The position numbers and the translations under genes are program-made. This document shows, in pieces, positions 13,888 through 21,608 of a stretch of DNA of 35,989 bases (its first letter is position 1; every line of letters begins with the position of its first letter). The stretch is from Erysipelotrichaceae bacterium. GTDB taxonomy: Bacteria; Bacillota_I; Bacilli_A; Erysipelotrichales; Erysipelotrichaceae. A model generated the notes under the pieces. The model was not told the origin of the DNA. It searched no databases and was given only the letters and a program-made list of their open reading frames with translations. The stretch is taken from contig SVBN01000027.1 in NCBI GenBank assembly GCA_015058875.1, positions 1 through 35,989 on the forward strand, read 5' to 3'.

Positions 13888-16254
13888 ATGGAGAACAAAA
13901 CTACACTGAACGAACTGAAACCGGGAGAATCGGGAAGGATTCTTTCGGTCGGAGGAGACGGTGCGCTTCGGCAGCATTTTCTGGATATGGGCGTCATACC
14001 CGGCGCAGAAGTTTCCGTTGTCAAACTCGCTCCTCTCGGGGATCCGATGGAACTGCGCATCCACGGATATACACTGACCCTCCGCCTTGAAGATGCAGGC
14101 AGAATAGAAGTCATGCCGGTTCCTGCCTCATCTGCCCCGAATCCTGCCAAAACCAATACCGGCAGGACGCTTCACCCCGGACTCGGTGAGGAAGGAAAAT
14201 TCCATCCGAAAGGAACGGGCAATCCCCTTCCCGAGGATACGATTCTGACATTCGCGCTTGTCGGCAACCAGAACAGCGGCAAGACAACCCTGTTCAACCA
14301 GCTGACCGGTTCCAACCAGCATGTGGGAAACTTCCCGGGCGTCACGGTTGACCGCAAGGACGGCGTGATCCGCGGCGTAAAAAACAGCCGGATCACCGAT
14401 CTTCCGGGCATCTATTCCATGTCGCCGTATTCCAGCGAGGAACTGGTATCCAGAAACTTCGTCCTGTTTGAAAAACCGAAGGCGGTCATCAACATTGTGG
14501 ATGCAACGAATATCGAACGCAATCTGTATCTGACAATGCAGATCCTGGAAATGGGCATTCCTACGGTTGTTGCCCTGAACATGATGGACGAGATGTCCGG
14601 CAACGGCGGCTCGGTTGACATCAACCTGATGGAAAGCATGCTCGGCGTACCGGTTGTTCCGATTTCCGCCGCAAAGAACCAGGGCGTCGATGAGCTGGTC
14701 CGCCATGCCGTGCATATTGCCCGTTACCAGGAAGCGCCTGCCCGTCAGGACTTCTGCGATCAGACGGATCACGGCGGTGCCGTGCACCGGTGCATTCACG
14801 CCGTGTCACATCTGATAGAAGACCACGCCCTCTCCGCAGGCATTCCGGTCCGGTTTGCGGCATCCAAGCTGATTGAAGGCGACAGCCAGATCACGGAAAA
14901 GCTTGAACTGGATGAAAACGAGAAGGAAATCCTTGCCCATATCGTTGCGCAGATGGAAAAAGAACGCGGAATGGACCGCAGCGCCGCTATGGCGGATATG
15001 CGTTTTTCCTTCATTCAGAAAGTCGCGGACGCCTGCGTCATTAAGCCGCAGGTCAGCGCCGAGCAGGTGCGCAGCCGGAACATCGACCGGCTGCTGACCG
15101 GAAAATACACGGCGATTCCCGTCTTTATACTGATCATGGGAATTGTCTTCTGGCTCACATTCAATGTTATCGGTGCTTTCCTGCAGGATCTGCTTGCCGC
15201 GGGAATTGAACAGCTGACAGCTGCGGTTTCTGCCTGGATGGAAGCAGTGAACGTCAACCCTGCCATTCACAGTCTTGTGATCAACGGCATATTTGAAGGC
15301 GTAGGCAGCGTGCTCAGCTTCCTGCCGATTATTGTCACCATGTTCTTCTTCCTGTCCCTTCTGGAAGATTCCGGATACATCGCAAGAGTCGCGTTCGTCA
15401 TGGACAAGCTGCTAAGAAAGATCGGACTCTCCGGCCGCAGCATCGTGCCGATGCTGATAGGATTCGGATGCACGGTGCCTGCCGTTATGTCCACCCGCAC
15501 CCTGCCGAGCGAGCGCGACCGCAGAATGACGATCCTGCTGACGCCGTTCATGAGCTGCACGGCAAAACTGCCGATCTATGCGTTCTTTGTCAATGCATTC
15601 TTCCCGAAGCAGGGCGGTCTGATCATGATCGGACTTTACGTGCTCGGAATCATCTGCGGCATTATTGCCGCCAAGCTGTTCAGCGGAACGCTCTTCCGCG
15701 GGGAAGCTGTTCCGTTTGTCATGGAACTGCCGAACTACCGGATTCCCAGTCCCCGCAGCGTAATACTTCTGCTCTGGGAAAAAGCGCGCGACTTTCTGCA
15801 GAGAGCTTTCTCCGTCATTCTGATCGCAACGATTGCCGTCTGGTTCCTGAAGAGTTTTGACTTCCATTTCAATATGATTCCGGAATCGGAAGCACAGAAC
15901 AGCATTCTTGCGGTCATCTCCGGCGTGCTTGTCCCTCTGTTCAGGCCTGTCGGTCTGGGCGACTGGCGCATCATCACTTCCCTGGTCAGCGGATTCATGG
16001 CCAAGGAAAGCGTTGTTTCCATACTGGAAGTACTGTTCACATCAGAAGGAGGACCTGCCGCAGTGCTGTCGCCGCTGTCCGCCGGTACGCTTCTGGTATT
16101 CTCCCTGCTCTATACGCCGTGTGTTGCGGCAATTGCCTCAATCAAAAGAGAGCTCGGAGGAAAATGGGCAGCCAATGTTGTCATCTGGCAATGTCTGATC
16201 GCCTGGATCGCCGCACTGCTCTTCCGGCTCATCGGAACACTCCTCGGATTATAA
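13888..16254 (+). CDS. feoB: FeoA-FeoB fusion, ferrous iron transporter
   Basis: ATG 13888 is chosen for the GAGGAG 6 nt upstream, although an in-frame ATG lies at 13870. The 788-residue protein begins with a complete FeoA SH3-like domain (residues 1-76; LNELKPGESGRILSVGGDG, FLDMGVIPGAEVSVV). A linker leads to the FeoB GTPase: G1 GNQNSGKT at 126-133, the G2 threonine in PGVTVD, G3 DLPG at 171-174, G4 NMMD at 231-234. The membrane part carries the Gate motifs (SGYIARVAFVMDKLLRKIGLS, IGFGCTVPA and FMSCTAKLPIYA) and multiple transmembrane helices. It imports Fe(II) using GTP. FeoA and FeoB are usually separate genes; here they are one polypeptide. Transcription is alone, ended by a shared terminator. 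No clear Fur box was found in the 140 bp upstream. Confidence 0.96.
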   Translation: MENKTTLNELKPGESGRILSVGGDGALRQHFLDMGVIPGAEVSVVKLAPLGDPMELRIHGYTLTLRLEDAGRIEVMPVPASSAPNPAKTNTGRTLHPGLGEEGKFHPKGTGNPLPEDTILTFALVGNQNSGKTTLFNQLTGSNQHVGNFPGVTVDRKDGVIRGVKNSRITDLPGIYSMSPYSSEELVSRNFVLFEKPKAVINIVDATNIERNLYLTMQILEMGIPTVVALNMMDEMSGNGGSVDINLMESMLGVPVVPISAAKNQGVDELVRHAVHIARYQEAPARQDFCDQTDHGGAVHRCIHAVSHLIEDHALSAGIPVRFAASKLIEGDSQITEKLELDENEKEILAHIVAQMEKERGMDRSAAMADMRFSFIQKVADACVIKPQVSAEQVRSRNIDRLLTGKYTAIPVFILIMGIVFWLTFNVIGAFLQDLLAAGIEQLTAAVSAWMEAVNVNPAIHSLVINGIFEGVGSVLSFLPIIVTMFFFLSLLEDSGYIARVAFVMDKLLRKIGLSGRSIVPMLIGFGCTVPAVMSTRTLPSERDRRMTILLTPFMSCTAKLPIYAFFVNAFFPKQGGLIMIGLYVLGIICGIIAAKLFSGTLFRGEAVPFVMELPNYRIPSPRSVILLLWEKARDFLQRAFSVILIATIAVWFLKSFDFHFNMIPESEAQNSILAVISGVLVPLFRPVGLGDWRIITSLVSGFMAKESVVSILEVLFTSEGGPAAVLSPLSAGTLLVFSLLYTPCVAAIASIKRELGGKWAANVVIWQCLIAWIAALLFRLIGTLLGL

Positions 16255-16257
16255 AAA

Positions 16258-16309
16258 AGAAGCTTTCCTCCGATGATGGATTATCCATATCAGAAGAAAG
16301 CTTTTCTTA
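16258..16309. terminator. Bidirectional terminator between feoAB and the AlaX gene
   Basis: AAGCTTTC (16260-16267) pairs with GAAAGCTT (16296-16303). TTTTCTTA follows on the plus strand and TTCTTTTTT on the minus strand, so it serves both convergent genes. Confidence 0.8.
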
Positions 16310-16969
16310 TGCAAGTTCAACGCGGACTGTCATTTTTCCTTTTTTTGCATGCGGCGTCAGTCGGATCCTGCCGATCTCACTGAGCCTGTGCACGTGGATG
16401 CCGCCGCACGGAATGACGGATTCCCCGCATTTCCAGTAACGGTACCGCGCATCATTTTCATCCGCATAGGTCAGAACCTCCGTATCTGTCTGAAACAGCT
16501 CATTCATCTCCCGCTCGACAGCCGGCATATCAACGGAACTGACGACAGAGTTCGGATATTTGTTATAGGCAAAAGATTCTTCGATATCCGCAACCAGCGG
16601 ATTTTCAATCCCGTGCCCGATCTGCTTTTCAATCAGCAGATGCATGATATGCAGGCATGTATGCAGTTTCATCTGTCTGTAACGGAAATCCCAGTCCAGT
16701 ACCAGATGCACCGGCCTTCCTGTCAGCGCTTCCGGATCGGGAATATCACTCAGATGCACAGGATCCCCGTTTTCGTCTTTTACACATTTCAGCATACGGT
16801 ATTCCCGGCCGTCCAGGATGATTGTTCCCCGGTCGCTTTTCTGCCCTCCGCCCTGCGCATAAAAGATTGTATCTTCAAAGCGCAGATAGCAGGCATCGCC
16901 TTCTCTGATCACCCCGCTGATGACCGTATCCAGTTCTCTGCAGTAATTGTCTTCATAATATTTCGGCAT
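16307..16969 (-). CDS. Alanyl-tRNA editing protein, AlaX family
   Basis: ATG 16969 follows AAGGGG and gives 220 residues; a longer frame to 17023 lacks a site. The N-terminal part has FYAQGGGQKSDRG at 37-49, typical of the beta-barrel shared with the AlaRS editing region. The zinc site is H103 and H107 (LHTCLH) with C188 and H192 (IPCGGIHV). These motifs match the AlaRS second additional domain, so it hydrolyses mischarged Ser-tRNA(Ala) or Gly-tRNA(Ala) in trans. The size fits AlaX-M without the C-Ala domain. It is convergent with feoAB and preceded by a strong hairpin about 50-80 nt upstream. The exact tRNA and amino acid preference cannot be decided from the sequence. Confidence 0.92.
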   Translation of the reverse strand: MPKYYEDNYCRELDTVISGVIREGDACYLRFEDTIFYAQGGGQKSDRGTIILDGREYRMLKCVKDENGDPVHLSDIPDPEALTGRPVHLVLDWDFRYRQMKLHTCLHIMHLLIEKQIGHGIENPLVADIEESFAYNKYPNSVVSSVDMPAVEREMNELFQTDTEVLTYADENDARYRYWKCGESVIPCGGIHVHRLSEIGRIRLTPHAKKGKMTVRVELA

Positions 16970-17517
16970 ATACTTCCCCTTACTTCCGCATGCTGACATA
17001 CCCGAATCAGGCAGGTATATCAAAAGCCGGCCGCTTCACGCAACCGGCTGTCTTTCAGTGCGGAGCTTTCTACAGTTACTAATAGTTTCTATCTCTTTTT
17101 GTCCACGATATTATTGTATTGCATACAGAGATTTCTTTTCAACAACTCAATTTTTCTTTTAATTCTGGTCACTTCCCCTTTCCATGTATTCTATTTCTAT
17201 TGTTTGATCCGGAAGTGCGTTTTTCGAAAAAGAAGAGTTCCGGAACATAGATACCATCCGCGATCTGCGCATCACGTTAATGATGACCAGCGCTTCACCT
17301 TCTTCAAAACCTTCCCGATGGTGATTCTTCCTTTCCTGACCGTGTTTTCTCTTCTTTATCCTTTTAAAGAATAAGAATGTAAACATATCCTTCCTGTCTT
17401 TTTACAGAATCCGGAAAAGGCAATGAAAACACAGTCGTGCGGACAGATTCTTGTAAATGTACAGCACAGCATATGTATGAGAAAATTATTTTAATAAGTA
17501 GGCAGGGAACGAATAAT
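16970..17517. other. Intergenic region between the AlaX gene and the PucR-type regulator
   Basis: About 550 bp separate these divergent genes. Possible short frames on both strands (about 75 and 91 codons) lack ribosome binding sites and recognisable motifs, so none is called. Two features stand out: the hairpin at 17018-17048, and TCCGGA repeats near 17208-17244 enclosing TTTTTCGAAAAA. A decayed gene is possible, as the frame starting near 17210 reads AFFEKEEFRNIDTIRDLRI before a stop, but no family is evident. Confidence 0.4.
17018..17048 (-). terminator. Hairpin with short T run upstream of the AlaX gene
   Basis: GCCGGTTGC (17048-17040) pairs with GCGGCCGGC (17034-17026) using two G-U pairs around a GTGAA loop, followed by TTTTGATA. 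It lies 57-80 nt before the AlaX start, so it is either the end of an unseen leftward transcript or an attenuator of the AlaX gene. Confidence 0.5.
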
Positions 17518-19029
17518 ATGGCAAATCTGAAGGAAATACTCGGCAGGCTCAGACTGAAAGTACTGGCTGTAAAAGAACAGGGAAGACCGCTGGAATATAC
17601 AGGTGCGGCAATATTTGAACCGGGAGAGTGCGTTCAGCCGGATACTCTTTATATCATTGCAGATGTTGCATGCATTCAGGAAATTCCAGACGTGCCGGGC
17701 GGCTGTCTGATCCTTTCAAAAGAAGATATACATATGCCTTTTGAAGAGTATGCGGTGCTGTCTGCTGCTTTGACGGCCGATGAACTCTGTGCAAAAACCG
17801 AAGAAGCGATCCGTGACTATTTCCGTCTTGCCCTGAAAAAAAGCAGAATCTACGCATGCATCGGTCACACAAACGCCGTCAGGGAGATTACCCGCACAGT
17901 TGCGGACATTCTCGGCAATCCCACCGGCATCGGCAATGCGGAAACCAGAATGATCGCTCTGGAAGGACCGGAAAGCAACGATGCAACGTTCAGGGAGTTC
18001 TCCGATTTCGGCTACAGCAGCCAGACAACGATCATGCACTCGCGCAGGATGGGAGTTTTCAACCGGATTATGAAAGAAGAAAAACCTGTTCTTTTCAACA
18101 AATCGGACCGGTTCAAATGCAGAAGAATTTTAGGGAAGGTAATGATCGGCGGCCGTCTTGCCGCAATATGCGGTGTGTCCGAGGAATACCGGAAGTTTGA
18201 GTGGGATACCGTTGCAGTGATTGAAACCATGATCCAGGTACTGGAAACCGCCATTCAGAACGAATTTCCGCTGCTGATGCCCCAGACCAGGGAAATGATC
18301 CTGACACGTCTCTTCAACAGGGAAATCACCGATGAGTCCGCTTTGTCGGCAATGATGCAGAGTATCCATTGGGAACCGAAGAAAACCTTCTGTCTGTGTG
18401 TGATCGGGGAACTGGATCCGTATATGCTGACGGATGCTTTCCCGGGCATTCATGCCATGGCAAGGGAAATCTGCTCTTCCGCCTGTATCTGTCTTTACCG
18501 TTCCTATCTGGCAGTGCTGGTCAATGAAGAGGATGAAAAGACATGTCTGCAACAGCTCAGCCTTTTCCGGAAACTGGCGGATGACATGAACCTGTCCGGT
18601 GCCATAAGCGGCTACTATACGGATCTTATGAAAACGGAGTCTTATCTTCAGCAGGCAGTTCAGATCCTTGTCAGCAGTAAAATGACAGCTTCCGGCGAAA
18701 ACTGGTTTGATTTTGATCACTATGGTTTCAACGCGGCTCTCAGTGTGCTTCCCGGGCGGATGCAGTATGTTCATCCGGGTATTCAGAGACTCAGTGATCA
18801 GGACCGTGAAAAATCCACGGAATATATGAAAACACTGAAAATGTATCTTGAGTGCGGTATCAACGCATCCAAAACGGCAGCCGGCCTGTTTATCCACCGC
18901 AATACCCTCTACAGCAGGCTCGAACAGATCGAAGCAATTTCCGGGCTGGATCTGAGTAACGGGCAGGATCTCTTCAACGCTTCTCTCTCACTGAGAATTC
19001 TTGCCTATGAAAAGGGTGTGAGCAGCTGA
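17518..19029 (+). CDS. PucR-type transcriptional regulator
   Basis: ATG 17518 is taken as the start (GCAGGGAA upstream, moderate site), giving 503 residues. The C-terminus carries the PucR/CdaR helix-turn-helix at about 447-480 (ECGINASKTAAGLFIHRNTL, YSRLEQIE), typical of HTH_30. The N-terminal part (to about 110) resembles the PucR purine-catabolism-like domain with alternating strands, and the middle (about 130-290) a GAF-like sensor region. Such proteins activate neighbouring catabolic genes in response to small molecules. The oxidoreductase gene follows in the same direction after a terminator and its own promoter, so it is the natural candidate target. The inducer is unknown. Confidence 0.88.
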   Translation: MANLKEILGRLRLKVLAVKEQGRPLEYTGAAIFEPGECVQPDTLYIIADVACIQEIPDVPGGCLILSKEDIHMPFEEYAVLSAALTADELCAKTEEAIRDYFRLALKKSRIYACIGHTNAVREITRTVADILGNPTGIGNAETRMIALEGPESNDATFREFSDFGYSSQTTIMHSRRMGVFNRIMKEEKPVLFNKSDRFKCRRILGKVMIGGRLAAICGVSEEYRKFEWDTVAVIETMIQVLETAIQNEFPLLMPQTREMILTRLFNREITDESALSAMMQSIHWEPKKTFCLCVIGELDPYMLTDAFPGIHAMAREICSSACICLYRSYLAVLVNEEDEKTCLQQLSLFRKLADDMNLSGAISGYYTDLMKTESYLQQAVQILVSSKMTASGENWFDFDHYGFNAALSVLPGRMQYVHPGIQRLSDQDREKSTEYMKTLKMYLECGINASKTAAGLFIHRNTLYSRLEQIEAISGLDLSNGQDLFNASLSLRILAYEKGVSS

Positions 19030-19051
19030 CCTGCCAAGCAGAATTGTTCAT

Positions 19052-19080
19052 AACACTGTGCAAAATGCACAGTGTTTTTG
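19052..19080 (+). terminator. Terminator of the PucR-type regulator gene
   Basis: AACACTGTGC (19052-19061) and GCACAGTGTT (19067-19076) form a perfect 10-bp stem with an AAAAT loop, followed by TTTG. Confidence 0.9.
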
Positions 19081-19099
19081 TGTTATTTACGGATGTTTA

Positions 19100-19133
19100 T
19101 AACATTGTTAAAAAAATCACCGGTTTCTATAAT
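19100..19133 (+). promoter_or_regulatory. Promoter of the oxidoreductase gene with overlapping palindrome
   Basis: TTGTTA (19105-19110) and a perfect TATAAT (19128-19133) are 17 bp apart. The palindrome TAACATTGTTA (19100-19110) covers the -35 element and extends imperfectly to about 19 bp (TTTnTAACATTGTTAnAAA), so it may be a regulator site. Confidence 0.7.
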
Positions 19134-19218
19134 TTAGATACGATATCGAAAATAAATGCCGCGGCTGGTAAACGGTATGGCTGAATCAACGCAGTCATCC
19201 GATGAAAGAGGAATGAAG

Positions 19219-21159
19219 ATGAAAAAAGAGTTTGAACCGCTGTTCACTGGTTTTAATATCGGCAGTGTTACCTTCCGCAACAGAATCGCCATGTCACCCA
19301 TGGGAACACATAATGACGGACCTCGCGGTGAGCTTACAGATTCACAGTACAAATATTATGAAGACCGCGCCAGAGGCGGCTGCGGCCTGATTATCATGGA
19401 AGGCCAGCAGGTCACCAACAAAACAGAACCCTGGCTGTTCCACTACAAGGTTGTCGACACAGAAGAACAGATGCAGTGCTGGGCCAAAGTGGCGGAACGC
19501 ATCCATGCGCACGGCTCGAAAATGGCTCTGCAGCTGTGCTGCGGTCTGGGCAAGAATGCATTTAATTACGGCGATGAAGGGGCGATCAAGTCTGCCTCCG
19601 CCATTCCTTCCTTCTACCGGCCCGACGTGCTGTGCGAACCGCTGACCGTCGAAGAAATTCATGATATAGTAGGCTGCTTCGGCAGAGCGGCCAACCGCGC
19701 TTTAAGGGCGGAGGTCGATATGATCGTCATTCATACCCACGCCGGCTATATGATGGATCAGTTCATGTCCTCCCAGTGGAATCACAGAACTGATGAGTAC
19801 GGCGGAACCTTTGAAAACCGCATGCGGTTCCTGCATGAAGCGTATGACGCAATCCGCAAAAACGCTCCCGGCATCCCGGTCATCGCACAGCTTGCCCTCG
19901 AACATAAATACGAAGGCGGCCGTACCGTTGAAGAAGGAATCCAGATTGCGAAATATGTCGAAAAAATGGGTGTTGACGGTATCATGGTTGACGTCGGTGC
20001 CTATGAAAACAAGCAGTGGACCTGCCCGTCTCCGTATCAGGGGGATGCGGCAATGTTATACGCCGCAAAGATTCTCCGCAAGGAAGTTTCCGTTCCGATC
20101 CTCAATGTCGGCACCTATACGCCAGAGACTGCTGCAAAGGCAGTCGCGGATGGCGATATTGACATTGCCGTGATCGGCCGCGGACTGATCGCCGACCCGG
20201 ATTTTGCCAACAAGCTGCGCGAGGGAAGAGAAGAGGATATCCGTCCCTGCCTCAGCTGCAATTCTTACTGTGTAAAACGTCTGCACCAGAACCGGACGAT
20301 CACATGTGCCGTCAATGCCAGAGCTGCCCATGAAATTGACTATCCGATGGATAAGGCGGAAAGAGTCAGAAAGATCGCGGTTGTCGGCGGCGGGCCGGGC
20401 GGTCTTGAAGCAGCCAGAGTCGCAGCTCTGCGCGGGCATAATGTAACGGTTTATGAAAAATCGGACACGCTCGGCGGCCAGCTCATTTTTGCCGGCGAAC
20501 CGCCGTTCAAGAACAGGATCCGCGCTTACCGTGAATGGCAGATCCGCCAGATCAAAAAGCTGCCGAATGTTTCCGTTGTATACAACAAGACAATCACCGC
20601 CGATTCCAAAGAACTGGCAGATGCGGATGAAATCGTTGTGGCGATCGGTGCGTCACCGCTGGTACCGCCGATCAAGGGAATCGATCTTCCCAATGTTGCC
20701 GAAGTCACCGCAGCCCATGCGGATCCCAGCCTGATCAAAGGCGATAAGATCGTGATTACCGGCGGCGGTATGTCCGGATGCGATTGCGCCCTCGAGCTGG
20801 CGATGGCGGGTAAGGATGTCACCATCGTTGAAATGCTGGACGGTCTCGGCCTCAAGGAAATCATCAACAACCGCATTGCCATGCTGGAAAAACTGAACAC
20901 ATATGGTGTGAAGCAGCTCGTGAAAACCAAAGTGGTTTCCATTACACCGGAAGGCGTTATGGTTGAAAACGAGAACGGCACACAGCTTCTCGAAGCGGAT
21001 ACCGTTATTTCCGCCTTCGGTATGAGATCCCGCCGCAGTGAAGCGGATGCCATTTTTGCAAAGTATCCGTTCGCAAGAATGGTGGGCGACTGTGTCAGTG
21101 TCGGTCAGATCGGTGAAGCTGTCAGAGCTGGTTTCTTTGCCGGCTGGTCCTTCCATTAA
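19219..21159 (+). CDS. NADH:flavin oxidoreductase, Old Yellow Enzyme type with Fe-S and FAD domains
   Basis: ATG 19219 follows AGAGGA at 6 nt. The 646-residue protein has an FMN TIM barrel (1-340; RNRIAMSPMGTH, IHTHAGYMMDQFMSSQWNHR, TDEYGGTFENR, VIGRGLIADPD). A 4Fe-4S ligand set follows at C344, C347, C351 and C363 (CLSCNSYC, then ITCAVN). A FAD domain starts with VVGGGPGG at 388-395 and an NAD(P)H domain with VITGGGMSGCDCA near 526. This is the layout of 2,4-dienoyl-CoA reductase, trimethylamine dehydrogenase and the bile-acid enzymes BaiCD/BaiH. It transfers electrons from NAD(P)H through FAD, Fe-S and FMN to an unsaturated substrate. Which substrate cannot be read from sequence. The PucR-type gene upstream suggests substrate-dependent regulation. 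Confidence 0.93.
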   Translation: MKKEFEPLFTGFNIGSVTFRNRIAMSPMGTHNDGPRGELTDSQYKYYEDRARGGCGLIIMEGQQVTNKTEPWLFHYKVVDTEEQMQCWAKVAERIHAHGSKMALQLCCGLGKNAFNYGDEGAIKSASAIPSFYRPDVLCEPLTVEEIHDIVGCFGRAANRALRAEVDMIVIHTHAGYMMDQFMSSQWNHRTDEYGGTFENRMRFLHEAYDAIRKNAPGIPVIAQLALEHKYEGGRTVEEGIQIAKYVEKMGVDGIMVDVGAYENKQWTCPSPYQGDAAMLYAAKILRKEVSVPILNVGTYTPETAAKAVADGDIDIAVIGRGLIADPDFANKLREGREEDIRPCLSCNSYCVKRLHQNRTITCAVNARAAHEIDYPMDKAERVRKIAVVGGGPGGLEAARVAALRGHNVTVYEKSDTLGGQLIFAGEPPFKNRIRAYREWQIRQIKKLPNVSVVYNKTITADSKELADADEIVVAIGASPLVPPIKGIDLPNVAEVTAAHADPSLIKGDKIVITGGGMSGCDCALELAMAGKDVTIVEMLDGLGLKEIINNRIAMLEKLNTYGVKQLVKTKVVSITPEGVMVENENGTQLLEADTVISAFGMRSRRSEADAIFAKYPFARMVGDCVSVGQIGEAVRAGFFAGWSFH

Positions 21160-21206
21160 TCCCTGTATTTCTGCCTGTTAAATCAAGCAAGCAGTAGGAA
21201 ATCATG

Positions 21207-21235
21207 ACCACCCGTAAAAAAACGGGTGGTTTTTC
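21207..21235 (+). terminator. Terminator of the oxidoreductase gene
   Basis: ACCACCCGT (21207-21215) and ACGGGTGGT (21222-21230) form a perfect 9-bp stem with a 6-A loop, followed by TTTTTCGTTT. Confidence 0.9.
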
Positions 21236-21395
21236 GTTTCACACTACCTTCTTTCTGTCTCTTCTTCTTTTCCTGCTCGTGCTCAACTGTCCACCAGATG
21301 AAAATAAATAGGTTCCCTCTTGTTTGTTTCCGACCTCTCTGATTTTTCATACTTCATTCATCTCCTGGATTATTACTGATTACATTAGTAAAAAC

Positions 21396-21428
21396 ACAAA
21401 AAAAGCCGATTACGTGGGCATAATCGAC
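21396..21428 (-). terminator. Terminator of the tRNA-Leu gene
   Basis: GTCGATTA (21428-21421) pairs with TAATCGGC (21412-21405), one G-U pair, followed by seven T residues. Confidence 0.85.
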
Positions 21429-21446
21429 TGAAACCAAAAGTATCCG

Positions 21447-21530
21447 TGCCGCTGACCGGGGTCGAACCGGTACGATATCGCTATCGGCAGATTTTGAGTC
21501 TGCTGCGTCTGCCAATTCCGCCACAGCGGC
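21447..21530 (-). tRNA. tRNA-Leu (anticodon CAA)
   Basis: The 84-nt class II tRNA has acceptor strands GCCGCTG and CAGCGGC with discriminator A, D arm with GGCGGAATTGGCAGACGC, anticodon loop CTCAAAA (anticodon CAA at 21496-21494), a long variable arm and T arm ACCGG-TTCGACC-CCGGT. It decodes UUG. The CCA end is not encoded. An extended -10 like TGTTAAAAT lies just upstream of the 5' end, and a terminator follows. Confidence 0.97.
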
Positions 21531-21551
21531 ATGCCTGTATTTTAACATTAC

Positions 21552-21587
21552 GCAGGAAAAAGGGAAAGTGCGAATCACTTTCCCTTT
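21552..21587 (-). terminator. Terminator of the ankyrin / EF-G-like operon
   Basis: AAAGGGAAAGTG (21587-21576) and CACTTTCCCTTT (21570-21559) form a perfect 12-bp stem with a 5-nt loop and a following T run. Confidence 0.9.
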
Positions 21588-21608
21588 CATGCATATTCAG
21601 AAGATGAA

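Noticed and set aside
21354-21590. A minus-strand frame of 78 codons across the tRNA-Leu gene
   Set aside because: It reads through the tRNA itself (AELADAADSKS), another known artefact, and has no ribosome binding site.
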